A stretch of 16,038 nt of DNA from an uncultured Chlorobiota bacterium (GTDB lineage: Bacteria; Bacteroidota; Bacteroidia; Bacteroidales; JAADGE01). The stretch lies in contig CAMZKQ010000005.1 in NCBI GenBank assembly GCA_947311265.1, forward strand, positions 1-16,038, read 5' to 3'. The position numbers and the translations under genes are program-made. Positions 8,423 to 15,685 of the stretch are shown here, in pieces. The notes under the pieces were generated by a model, which did not search any database, had not been told where the DNA came from, and worked only from the letters and a program-made list of their open reading frames with translations. Position 1 is the stretch's first letter. Every line of letters starts with the position of its first letter.

Positions 8423-8901
8423 GCACGTTTTTCAATCAGTACTACTGCATAGGCGGCAACGCCTTCCTCTCGCCCAACAAATCCTAGCTTTTCCGTAGTG
8501 GTGGCTTTTATCGATATATCACCTACCGGAATACCCATAGCATGAGCAAGGGTAATTTTCATATCCGGAATATAAGGCTTTACCTTAGGTCGCTCCAATA
8601 CAATTGTGCTATCGATATTTCCAATTTTCCAGCCCGCTTTTTGTATAATTTCTACCGTTTTTTTTAATAAAATTTTGCTATCCACATTTTCGTAGTCCGA
8701 AGAAGTGTCAGGAAAATGATAGCCAATATCCCTCATGTTTGCTGCCCCTAAAAGGGCATCGCAAATGGCATGGATTAGCACATCGCCGTCCGAATGAGCT
8801 ATGCAGCCTTGCGTATGCTCAATTTTTATGCCCCCCAAAATAAAATCTAAGCCTTGGGCAAGCACATGCACATCATAACCATTTCCTATTCTTATATTCA
8901 T
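8419..8901 (-). CDS. ispF: 2-C-methyl-D-erythritol 2,4-cyclodiphosphate synthase
   Basis: IspF converts 4-diphosphocytidyl-methylerythritol 2-phosphate to MEcPP with release of CMP, in the non-mevalonate isoprenoid pathway. From the ATG at 8901 it is 160 residues, the usual family length. An upstream in-frame ATG at 8949 would add 16 residues with no family counterpart and would place the start before the internal promoter-like elements. Metal ligands are visible as GYDVH (D10, H12) and HSDGDVLIHA (H44). Other family segments are LGAANMRDIGYHFPDT, the IDSTIVLERPK strand and KATTTEKLGFVGREEG near the end. It is a single gene, convergent with the lipoprotein gene and sharing the TTAA at 8419-8422 as both stop codons. 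Confidence 0.95.
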   Translation of the reverse strand: MNIRIGNGYDVHVLAQGLDFILGGIKIEHTQGCIAHSDGDVLIHAICDALLGAANMRDIGYHFPDTSSDYENVDSKILLKKTVEIIQKAGWKIGNIDSTIVLERPKVKPYIPDMKITLAHAMGIPVGDISIKATTTEKLGFVGREEGVAAYAVVLIEKRA

Positions 8902-8946
8902 TAGTCTATTTTTTATGCCTTTTTCAAAATTACTGATATTATTTGT

Positions 8947-8954
8947 CAAAATTA
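8947..8954 (-). promoter_or_regulatory. Candidate -7 element for ispF
   Basis: Read on the minus strand this is TAATTTTG, an exact match to TAnnTTTG, 46 bases upstream of the chosen ispF start. A second identical TAATTTTG lies at 8925-8932. Neither has a clear TTTG box at the right distance, so which is used is open. Confidence 0.3.
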
Positions 8955-9017
8955 AAGCATTGAATTAACTTTATATCATTTTTTCGGAAAATAAATAAAT
9001 AATTATTAAAAAGCATT

Positions 9018-9046
9018 TTTGGATACAAAAAAAATATCTATATTTG
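9018..9046 (+). promoter_or_regulatory. Promoter for the YbjN-like gene
   Basis: TTTG at 9018-9021 and an exact TATATTTG (9039-9046) are 17 bases apart. The start codon at 9091 lies 45 bases further on. The element sits inside the longest possible reading frame (from TTG 9019), which argues that the true start is the ATG at 9091. Confidence 0.5.
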
Positions 9047-9090
9047 ACAAAAATCAATATTTTAACTTAAAATTTAAAAATAAACTAATT

Positions 9091-9477
9091 ATGAGCTTTG
9101 CAAAAGTAAAAGAATACCTTACAGAATTAAGATACTCAATCGTTACAGAAGATGAAGCAGAAGAACTTTTCGTGGTGGATAACGAAGAGGAAGGCATCAA
9201 AAATATGGTAATCGACTGTGAGGCCCCAATCCTTATTATGGAGCAATTTCTTTTTGACGTAAAAGAGGGGAATGAAGATATGTTTAAAAAATTATTAATG
9301 AAAAACAGAGATATTATACATGGTGCCTTTGTTTTAGATGAAACAGGAACTAAAGTTATTTTTAGAGATACTTTGCAATTAGAAAATTTGGACTTAAATG
9401 AGCTAGAAGGTTCACTAAACTCATTATCTTTACTATTAGCAGAATATTACGAAGAAATTTTAGAATTTGCAGCTTAG
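9091..9477 (+). CDS. YbjN-domain small acidic protein
   Basis: A 128-residue acidic cytosolic protein resembling the YbjN / type III secretion chaperone-like fold. The pattern is an N-terminal helix (FAKVKEYLTEL), then strands including SIVTEDEAEELFVVDNEEEG and MVIDCEAPILIMEQFLF, a helix over FKKLLMKNRDIIHGAF, a strand pair LDETGTKVIFRDTL, and a C-terminal helix rich in Leu and Glu. These proteins usually act as binding modules rather than enzymes. I chose ATG 9091 over TTG 9019 because the extra 24 residues (Lys/Asn/Phe-rich) overlap a good promoter. It is followed by a terminator and then by a PspA-like gene, suggesting a functional pairing. Family call is moderate; molecular role unknown. 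Confidence 0.7.
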   Translation: MSFAKVKEYLTELRYSIVTEDEAEELFVVDNEEEGIKNMVIDCEAPILIMEQFLFDVKEGNEDMFKKLLMKNRDIIHGAFVLDETGTKVIFRDTLQLENLDLNELEGSLNSLSLLLAEYYEEILEFAA

Positions 9478-9503
9478 AAAATGACCCCTTAATACGAAAT
9501 ATT

Positions 9504-9533
9504 AAAGCCTTCCTTGCCGAAGGCTTTTGTCTT
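9504..9533 (+). terminator. Rho-independent terminator after the YbjN-like gene
   Basis: AAAGCCTTC (9504-9512) pairs perfectly with GAAGGCTTT (9519-9527) around the loop CTTGCC and is followed by a T-rich tail. It lies 26 bases after the stop. It may be partial, since the next gene starts only about 40 bases later and no strong promoter is seen between them. Confidence 0.8.
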
Positions 9534-9574
9534 AAAAAATAAATATTAGGCACAACACTTTTAGACCAATAACT

Positions 9575-10234
9575 ATGAGCTATTTAGATAAACTATATCA
9601 AAAAGGAGAGCAAAAAATTAACGCACTCAAAAATAAGCTATCCAACCCAATAGATGAATTTGAACACGAATTAAAAATGCTTAGGGCAGAGTTACAAACT
9701 GGGCTTAAAGCATCGGCAAGGATAAAAGCACTCCTAATTCAGTCGGAAGGCGATATTGAATACAACACCCAAAAAGCGGAAACTTTAGGGCAAAAAGCCA
9801 GCGATACAATAAATGCCCAAGACCTAAACCCAAAAGCGGCAGAAAAAGCCGCTTTACATATGCTTGTGCTCAAAAAAAATGCACTTGCCAAAGCCGAAGT
9901 TATCAAAAATAGTATCCCTCAATTAAAAGAAGAGTCCGAAAAATTAGAGGAAGTAGTTAGCCACTTGAAGGAAAATATTAGAAAATACGAAAACGATTTA
10001 GACGATTTTAAACTCAAAGCTAAAATAAGTACCCTTTCAAAAGAGGCCAAAGAAACAGAAATTTACAGTAGCGAAAAATCAGAAACTATTGACCGGCTAG
10101 AAAAACTAAAAGAGCAAATTGAACGCTCGCAAATGGACGAAAACTTACTAGACGATAGCTACACCGAAATTGCAAGCGACGAACTGGCCGACAAAAGTAT
10201 TTTTGAAGAGTTGGAAAATTTAAAGAAAAAATAA
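9575..10234 (+). CDS. PspA/IM30-like coiled-coil protein
   Basis: A 219-residue, almost wholly alpha-helical protein. It resembles the PspA/IM30 (ESCRT-III-like) family: an amphipathic N-terminal stretch (YLDKLYQKGEQKINAL), a LSNPIDEFEHELKMLRAEL helix corresponding to the family's 'dP...l.q.ireme' segment, then long Lys/Glu/Ala-rich coiled coils to about residue 185 and an acidic tail. PspA proteins bind stressed or stored-curvature membranes and help keep the membrane intact. There is no signal peptide or membrane span. It lies between the YbjN-like gene and transketolase; the gap to transketolase is 41 bases, so those two may be cotranscribed. The match is by layout and the N-terminal segment; a generic coiled-coil protein is the alternative. 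Confidence 0.68.
   Translation: MSYLDKLYQKGEQKINALKNKLSNPIDEFEHELKMLRAELQTGLKASARIKALLIQSEGDIEYNTQKAETLGQKASDTINAQDLNPKAAEKAALHMLVLKKNALAKAEVIKNSIPQLKEESEKLEEVVSHLKENIRKYENDLDDFKLKAKISTLSKEAKETEIYSSEKSETIDRLEKLKEQIERSQMDENLLDDSYTEIASDELADKSIFEELENLKKK
9833..9855 (+). repeat. GC-rich hairpin inside the PspA-like gene
   Basis: AAAGCGGC (9833-9840) and GCCGCTTT (9848-9855) make a perfect 8-base stem with a 7-base A-rich loop, in coding sequence for PKAAEKAAL. It looks terminator-like but has only a short T run. It may be a by-product of the repeated Lys-Ala codons. Confidence 0.4.
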
Positions 10235-10275
10235 TTTGGGCAAGCCAAAAGGTTACGCCTTAAAAAGGTATTAAA

Positions 10276-11229
10276 ATGACAAAATATACATTTACAGAAA
10301 AAAAAGACACCCGCTCGGGTTTTGGCGATGGGCTTTTAGAAGCCGGAAAACGCAATGAAAACGTGGTAGCACTTTGTGCAGATTTAACTGGCTCGTTAAA
10401 AATGAATGCTTTTCAGGACGCTTTCCCAGACCGCTTTATACAAGCAGGAATTGCCGAAGCAAATATGATGGGCACAGCCGCTGGGCTTACTATTGGCGGA
10501 AAAATCCCTTTTGCAGGAACTTTTGCAGAGTTTGCCTCGGGGCGAGTTTACGACCAAGTAAGGCAATCCATTTGCTATTCTGCAAAGAATGTAAAAATTG
10601 CCGCCTCTCATGCTGGCGTTACTTTGGGCGAAGACGGGGCAACCCACCAAACAATGGAAGACTTAGCACTTATGAAAACCTTGCCCGGAATGACGGTAAT
10701 TAACCCTTGCGATTATAACCAAACAAAAGCAGCAACAATTGCAGCTGCAGAATACCAAGGCCCTGTTTACTTGCGTTTTGGAAGACCAAAAGTGCCTGTA
10801 TTTACACCCGAAAACCAAACATTTATAATCGGCGAAGCAGTAATGCTTTCCGAAGGTACAGATGTTTCAATTTTTGCAACAGGGCACTTAGTATGGAAAG
10901 CCTTAGAGGCTTGTGAGATTTTGGAAAGCAAAGGCATTTCAGCAGAAATAATAAATATTCATACCATAAAACCGCTCGATAAAAATGCAATTCTAGCTTC
11001 GGTAAAGAAAACAGGAGCAGTAGTTTCTGCCGAAGAACACCTAATAAATGGCGGTTTAGGCGATAGTATTGCACAGCTTCTTGCCAGAGAATTTCCTGCT
11101 CCACAAGAGTATGTAGCTATGGACGACACCTTTGGACAAAGCGGCACTTCCGACCAATTGCTTGCCGAGTACGGCATGGATGTTTCGGACATCGTTGCTG
11201 CTGCAAAAAAAGTAATTGCACGAAAATAA
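10276..11229 (+). CDS. Transketolase, C-terminal subunit
   Basis: A 317-residue protein forming the pyrimidine-binding and C-terminal domains of thiamine-diphosphate-dependent transketolase, which moves two-carbon units between sugar phosphates in the pentose phosphate pathway. Residues FIQAGIAEANMMGTAAGL hold the conserved Glu that activates the cofactor. FAEFASGRVYDQVRQ, HAGVTLGEDGATHQTMEDLALMKTLPGM and YLRFGRPKVP are typical of the pyrimidine domain; the C-terminal domain follows from about residue 190. In split transketolases the cofactor diphosphate-binding half is a separate gene, often adjacent, but it is not in this window. AAAAGG at 10263-10268 is a fair ribosome site seven bases before ATG. 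A strong terminator follows. 1-deoxyxylulose-5-phosphate synthase halves are related but normally fused. Confidence 0.9.
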   Translation: MTKYTFTEKKDTRSGFGDGLLEAGKRNENVVALCADLTGSLKMNAFQDAFPDRFIQAGIAEANMMGTAAGLTIGGKIPFAGTFAEFASGRVYDQVRQSICYSAKNVKIAASHAGVTLGEDGATHQTMEDLALMKTLPGMTVINPCDYNQTKAATIAAAEYQGPVYLRFGRPKVPVFTPENQTFIIGEAVMLSEGTDVSIFATGHLVWKALEACEILESKGISAEIINIHTIKPLDKNAILASVKKTGAVVSAEEHLINGGLGDSIAQLLAREFPAPQEYVAMDDTFGQSGTSDQLLAEYGMDVSDIVAAAKKVIARK

Positions 11230-11283
11230 CCCTTCTACTAAATTTTAGAGAAAAAGAGTTAAATCACTAATAATCAAATAAAT

Positions 11284-11317
11284 AAAAAAGCAACAAGGAA
11301 ATTCTTGTTGCTTTTTT
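11284..11317 (+). terminator. Strong Rho-independent terminator after transketolase
   Basis: A perfect 14-base inverted repeat, AAAAAAGCAACAAG (11284-11297) and CTTGTTGCTTTTTT (11304-11317), with loop GAAATT. It lies 54 bases after the stop codon. Its A-run and T-run would let it work in both directions. The remaining spacer, 11318-11463, shows no gene or RNA. Confidence 0.88.
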
Positions 11318-11463
11318 CAATATAGAAACCAGTCTTCAAATTTAAAGCCTATCCTCAAACCTTATAAAAAATAAAAACCTGTTTTTCAACAGAAAAAACA
11401 GACAGTAAACTAACAATCAGACAACTAAACCTATTTTGAATCATTACAGATAAGGATTAAAAG

Positions 11464-11493
11464 TTTGTAGGATAATTTTTTTTTATACTTTTG
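11464..11493 (+). promoter_or_regulatory. Promoter of the nqr operon
   Basis: TTTG (11464-11467) is followed after 18 bases by TACTTTTG (11486-11493), an exact fit to TAnnTTTG. The expected start is near 11500, giving a leader of about 20 bases before the nqrA ATG at 11520. It is the best-matching promoter in the window and lies directly upstream of the operon. Confidence 0.6.
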
Positions 11494-11519
11494 GGCAAAT
11501 TAAAATATCTTATACGATT

Positions 11520-12865
11520 ATGTCAAAAATAATTCGAATAAAACGAGGGTTCGATATAAAAATGCAAGGCAAAGCAGAGCTAAACACAACACCGCTCGAA
11601 AAAGCTAAATTTTATGCCCTTAAACCGTCCGATTTTTCAGGGCTTACCCCCAAACTCTCTGTAAAGGTAGGCGATACAGTAAAGTAGGTTCTCCTCTTTT
11701 TTACGATAAATATACCCCTGAAATTCTTTTTACCTCGCCAGTAAGTGGAAAAGTTTCTGCAATTAACCGAGGGGAACGCCGAGTTATTTTAAATGTGGTT
11801 GTAGAAGCTGACGGGAAAAATGAAACCGAAACTTTCCAGAAAGCAGACCCTGCAACAATGGAAAAAGCTCATATCTTAGAAAATATTTTAAAAAGTGGCA
11901 ATTGGCCACTTATAAAGCAACGCCCTTACGATATAATTGCCAACCCCAAAGATACTCCACGGGATATTTTTGTTACTGCTTTTGACTCTTCGCCACTAGC
12001 TCCGGACTATGACTTTATCTGTAAAACTGAAATGTCTGCATTTCAGGCAGGTATAACTGCTCTCTCAAAACTAACTAGCGGAAAAGTAAGGATTGGAGTA
12101 AACTCATCTTCAAGCATTTTTAGTAAAGCTTCTAATGCTGAAGTTTTTGAATTTCATGGGCCGCACCCAGCAGGGAATGTTGGGACTCAAATCAATAAAA
12201 CACTCCCTATTAATAAAGGCGAAGTGGTTTGGACACTTAACGCACTAAGCGTTATTTCAATAGGTAAACTTTTTGAAACAGGCACTTATACTGCCTCTAA
12301 AACAATCGTTTTGGCAGGCTCGGAAGTTAGCCAACCTAAATACTACACTATTACAGCAGGGGCAAAAATTTCTGATATTGTAAATTCAAGACTTAAAAAT
12401 GAAGACACCCAACGTATTATTTCAGGTAGTGTACTCTCTGGCGAGAAGGTAGAAGAAGACGACTTCTTAGGCTTTTACGACCACTCACTTATCGTTATCC
12501 CAGAAGGAGAAAAGCCCGAATTTATGGGTTGGATTTTACCCGGGTTCAAAAAATTTAGCCGCTCTCGTACATTTTCATCTTGGCTTTCGCCAAATAAAGA
12601 GTACAGGCTGGACGCAGGGATACATGGTGGCGAACGCCCGTTTATTGTTACAGGCTCATTTGAAAAAGTATTTCCTCTTGACATTTTGCCAATGCAACTA
12701 TTAAAAGCAATAATTATAAATGACCTTGACCTTATGGAAGAACTAGGCATTTATGAAGTTGCAGAGGAAGATTTTGCACTTTGCGAAGTAGTAAGCACTT
12801 CAAAAATAGAGATACAAAAAATTGTACGAACAGGGCTCAACAATATGATAAAAGAATTTAGCTAA
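11520..12865 (+). CDS. nqrA: NqrA, Na+-translocating NADH:quinone reductase subunit A (frame interrupted)
   Basis: NqrA is the peripheral subunit of the sodium-pumping NADH:quinone oxidoreductase. ATG 11520 begins SKIIRIKRGFDIKMQGKAEL, a typical NqrA N terminus, and runs 55 codons to ...VGDTVK, where TAG (11685-11687) stops it. The sequence resumes one frame back at 11687 with GSPLFYDKYTPEILFTSP and continues without a stop to 12865, including EFHGPHPAGNVGTQI. Adding one base near 11682-11685 gives 448 residues, the normal family length. The broken spot reads GTAAAGTAGG, and an intact GTAAAGGTAGG coding VKVG lies 18 bases earlier. Taken without correction, the downstream part is an open frame from GTG 11795. 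Intact neighbours suggest an error or a recoding site more than a dead gene, but a true mutation cannot be excluded. Confidence 0.9.
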
Positions 12866-12889
12866 AATTAAAATCAATTTTAATTTAGC
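12861..12889 (+). repeat. A+T hairpin overlapping the nqrA stop
   Basis: GCTAAAATTAAAAT and AATTTTAATTTAGC can pair with one bulged A around a tiny loop. It starts at the last nqrA codon and has no T tail. It might affect mRNA processing or relative expression of nqrA and nqrB, but its A+T content makes chance likely. Confidence 0.3.
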
Positions 12890-12933
12890 CTATATATATA
12901 AGGTGTAGGAAATATCAAATTACTATAATTGCA

Positions 12934-14127
12934 ATGAAAGTATTTAGAAATTATCTTGATAAAATAAAACCCAATTTTGAAAAAGGGCAAAAGTTTGAAA
13001 AATGGATGTCTATTTTTGAAAGTTTTGAAACATTTTTTTACGTCTTAGGGCAAACTGCTCCTAAGCGTGGGGCTCATGTTAGGGACTCCATCGACTCTAA
13101 GCGGTTGATGATTATGGTTGTTTTCGCCCTTGTCCCTGCTCTGATTTTTGGCATGTGGAATACTGGCTACCAACACTTTATAATGACAGGACCACCACCA
13201 GATTTTATGGACGCTTTTATGCACGGTGCATTAAAAGTATTGCCTATAATCCTAGTTTCTTATGGGGCTGCATTAGGCGTTGAGTTCCTTTTTGTTTTCC
13301 TAAAAGGCAAAGAAATTGAAGAAGGTGTACTGGTTTCAGGCATGCTAATCCCACTCATTGTACCTGTTGATGTACCACTTTGGCAACTCGCAGTTGCTAC
13401 GGCATTTGCCATACTTTTTGCAAAAGAAGTTTGTGGAGGAACAGGCATGAACATTGTAAACCCAGCACTACTAACACGTGCATTCCTATTTTTTGCTTAC
13501 CCTAAAAATATGTCTGGAGATAAAATTTGGATTTCGGAGTTAAGCGAAAAACTAGCCAACAAAGCAACACTAGTTGATGGCTTTTCTGGTGCGACTCCAC
13601 TTGGGCAAGTTGCTTCGGCAAAAACAGTTGAAGATTTAGCTGCATTTCATGATAAATATAGCCTTTGGGATATGTTCATGGGTTATATGCCTGGCTCCAT
13701 TGGAGAAACTTCGGTACTCATGATTTTGATAGGTGCTACACTCCTACTTATTACTGGCGTTGCCAGTTGGAAAATCATGCTTTCAGGTATTTTAGGTGGC
13801 ACAGTAATGGGCTTAATATTAAACTTTGTTGGTAGCGATACCAATGTATATATGCAACTGCCTTTTTACGAACACCTAATGCTTGGTGGCTTTGCCTTCG
13901 GTATTGTATTTATGGCAACTGACCCTGTAACAGGTGCTCAAACTGAAAAAGGAAAATGGATTTATGGCTTCCTTATCGGCTTTATAGCCATATTGGTTAG
14001 GGTGCTAAACCCTGCATACCCAGAAGGGGTTATGCTTGCAATCTTATTAATGAACGTTTTTTCTCCACTTATCGACCACTATGTGGTTCGTGGAAATGTA
14101 AAAAAACGCTTAAAACGGATAAAATAA
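12934..14127 (+). CDS. nqrB: NqrB, Na+-translocating NADH:quinone reductase subunit B
   Basis: A 397-residue polytopic inner-membrane subunit that carries a covalently bound FMN and riboflavin and is central to sodium transport. The N terminus has the family's amphipathic segment FEKGQKFEKWMSIFESFETF and HVRDSIDSKRLMIMVVFAL before the first membrane helix. The flavin-attachment motif SGATPLGQ places the FMN on Thr221. Further family signatures are FAKEVCGGTGMNIVNPALLTRAFLFFAYP, YMPGSIGETSVL and FGIVFMATDPVTGAQTEKGKW. There are about ten hydrophobic segments. It follows nqrA after 68 bases. RnfD is the nearest relative, but length and operon place it as NqrB. Confidence 0.96.
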   Translation: MKVFRNYLDKIKPNFEKGQKFEKWMSIFESFETFFYVLGQTAPKRGAHVRDSIDSKRLMIMVVFALVPALIFGMWNTGYQHFIMTGPPPDFMDAFMHGALKVLPIILVSYGAALGVEFLFVFLKGKEIEEGVLVSGMLIPLIVPVDVPLWQLAVATAFAILFAKEVCGGTGMNIVNPALLTRAFLFFAYPKNMSGDKIWISELSEKLANKATLVDGFSGATPLGQVASAKTVEDLAAFHDKYSLWDMFMGYMPGSIGETSVLMILIGATLLLITGVASWKIMLSGILGGTVMGLILNFVGSDTNVYMQLPFYEHLMLGGFAFGIVFMATDPVTGAQTEKGKWIYGFLIGFIAILVRVLNPAYPEGVMLAILLMNVFSPLIDHYVVRGNVKKRLKRIK

Positions 14128-14182
14128 GTGCTTAATTCTAAACTTTAAATTACAACGTTTAAATACTCTAAATTAAAAAATA

Positions 14183-14971
14183 ATGGATACCAATAGTAAC
14201 GTATATACCTTCATCTACTCCTCTATTCTGGTAGTTATTGTAGCGATATTACTTGCATTTACTGCCGTACAATTACAACCTTTGCAAGAGAAAAACATTA
14301 GAATCGAAAGGATGCAAAATATTTTAAAATCGGTAGGGATAATTGCAACAGTAGAAAATGCAGAACAGTTATTTAAAGATAAAGTAAAAGACGATTTTAT
14401 TGTAGATTTAGCTGGCAATAAAAAAACAGGTAAAGGCTTTGATGTAAAAATGAAAACGCAAAGTAAAATTTCATTAAAAATAATGAAATTAAACCAGAAA
14501 CTCCTTAAAGCTAGCGGTAAAGACAAGGAGGCACTTAGTACTAAAATTTCAAAGTTACAAAACACACTAGAACTTCCTGTTTTTATCCTAGAAAATGAAG
14601 GAAAATCCTATACTGTTATACCTCTTAGAGGAAAAGGATTATGGGGCCCTATTTGGGGCTATGTAGCACTCGAAAAAGATAAAAGTACCATTTTTGGAGC
14701 TGTTTTTGACCACAAAGGCGAAACTCCCGGATTAGGTGCAGACATTGCAAAAGAGTGGTTTCAAAAACAATTTAAAGGGAAACAATTATTTGAAGGCAAA
14801 GACCTTGTCTCAATAACAGTCTATAAAGGCGGGAAGGGAGCAGCAGCTAATAAAGGCGACTTAACCCACGGAGTAGATGCCATTTCTGGCGGAACAATCA
14901 CAAGTAAAGGTTTAGAAAGCATGTTTAAATCCTCTTGGCTTTTCAATTACAAATCTTATCTAAAAAAATAA
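14183..14971 (+). CDS. nqrC: NqrC, Na+-translocating NADH:quinone reductase subunit C
   Basis: A 262-residue subunit with one N-terminal membrane helix (about residues 8-28) and a periplasmic FMN-binding domain. The domain shows GKGLWGPIWGYVAL, the FDHKGETPGLGADI segment, and the attachment motif DAISGGTITSKG with Thr238 as the flavin-carrying residue. The third motif position is Gly where Vibrio NqrC has Ala (SGAT). A Lys-rich helical stretch (about residues 85-135) precedes the FMN domain. ApbE would be needed to attach FMN; no apbE is in the window. It lies 55 bases after nqrB and 33 before nqrD. Confidence 0.95.
   Translation: MDTNSNVYTFIYSSILVVIVAILLAFTAVQLQPLQEKNIRIERMQNILKSVGIIATVENAEQLFKDKVKDDFIVDLAGNKKTGKGFDVKMKTQSKISLKIMKLNQKLLKASGKDKEALSTKISKLQNTLELPVFILENEGKSYTVIPLRGKGLWGPIWGYVALEKDKSTIFGAVFDHKGETPGLGADIAKEWFQKQFKGKQLFEGKDLVSITVYKGGKGAAANKGDLTHGVDAISGGTITSKGLESMFKSSWLFNYKSYLKK
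14467..14490 (+). repeat. Perfect inverted repeat inside nqrC
   Basis: AATTTCATTA (14467-14476) and TAATGAAATT (14481-14490) flank AAAA, giving a 10-base perfect hairpin within coding sequence for KISLKIMKLN. All but two pairs are A-T, so it is weak. It may simply reflect codon composition. Confidence 0.35.
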
Positions 14972-15004
14972 TCAAATTTACCATCGAATAAAAGATACAT
15001 AATA

Positions 15005-15622
15005 ATGAGCAATAAATCACTACTAACAGGCCCAATAAACCTCAACAACCCAATTACAGTACAAGTTTTAGGGATATGTTCAGCATTGGCAGTAACTGTA
15101 AAACTAGAACCTGCAGTTGTTATGGCAATTTCAGTAACTGTTGTAACAGCATTTTCTAATGTCATCATTTCGCTCATACGAAATACAATACCATCTCGAA
15201 TCAGAATCATTGTACAGCTAGTAATTATTGCAGCCCTTGTAATTTTGGTTGATCAAGTATTAAAAGCATTTGCTTACGACGTTAGCAAACAGCTCTCTGT
15301 TTTTGTAGGTCTAATCATTACCAACTGCATAATAATGGGACGGCTAGAAGCCTTCGCACTAGGTAATAAACCCTTCCCTTCCTTCCTCGATGGCGTAGGA
15401 AACGGTGCCGGTTATGGGGTCATACTTGTTATGGTTGCATTTTTCAGAGAATTATTTGGCTCAGGCTCGCTATGGGAAATACAAATTATACCAGACTCCT
15501 TTTACGAAATGGGTTACCAAAATAATGGGCTCATGATTTTACCGCCAATGGCACTTATTGTTGTAGGCGTAATTATTTGGATACAACGCTCACGTACCAA
15601 AGAACTTATCGAAGCCAACTAA
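15005..15622 (+). CDS. nqrD: NqrD, Na+-translocating NADH:quinone reductase subunit D
   Basis: A 205-residue membrane protein with six hydrophobic segments, homologous to NqrE and RnfA/RnfE. Cys25 in VLGICSALAV and Cys108 in IITNCIIMGRLEAFA are at the positions that, with two NqrE cysteines, hold the intramembrane [2Fe-2S] cluster of the complex. It also has SLLTGPINLNNPITVQ at the start, IRNTIPSRIRIIVQLVIIA, and FLDGVGNGAGYG in the periplasmic loop. The order nqrC-nqrD-nqrE, without terminators between, fits a single operon. Confidence 0.96.
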   Translation: MSNKSLLTGPINLNNPITVQVLGICSALAVTVKLEPAVVMAISVTVVTAFSNVIISLIRNTIPSRIRIIVQLVIIAALVILVDQVLKAFAYDVSKQLSVFVGLIITNCIIMGRLEAFALGNKPFPSFLDGVGNGAGYGVILVMVAFFRELFGSGSLWEIQIIPDSFYEMGYQNNGLMILPPMALIVVGVIIWIQRSRTKELIEAN

Positions 15623-15685
15623 ACAAAATAATTAATTTAAGAAAACTAACCTTAATCTATCTAAGGACTCTAAATAAACAATACA

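Noticed and set aside
8902..8949. 16-residue extension of IspF from ATG 8949
   Set aside because: IspF normally begins within a few residues of the GYDVH motif, and promoter-like TAATTTTG elements lie in this stretch.
9019..9090. N-terminal extension of the YbjN-like gene from a TTG at 9019
   Set aside because: The 24 extra residues are Lys/Asn/Phe-rich and overlap a good TATATTTG promoter element; ATG 9091 begins a typical YbjN-like N terminus.
11795..12865. A short stand-alone gene starting at GTG 11795
   Set aside because: It is the downstream part of nqrA; NqrA-like coding continues upstream to 11687 and then, one frame over, to ATG 11520.
15650..15666. CCTTA / TAAGG hairpin between nqrD and nqrE
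   Set aside because: Only five pairs, no T tail, and inside an evident operon; no basis for calling it a terminator.
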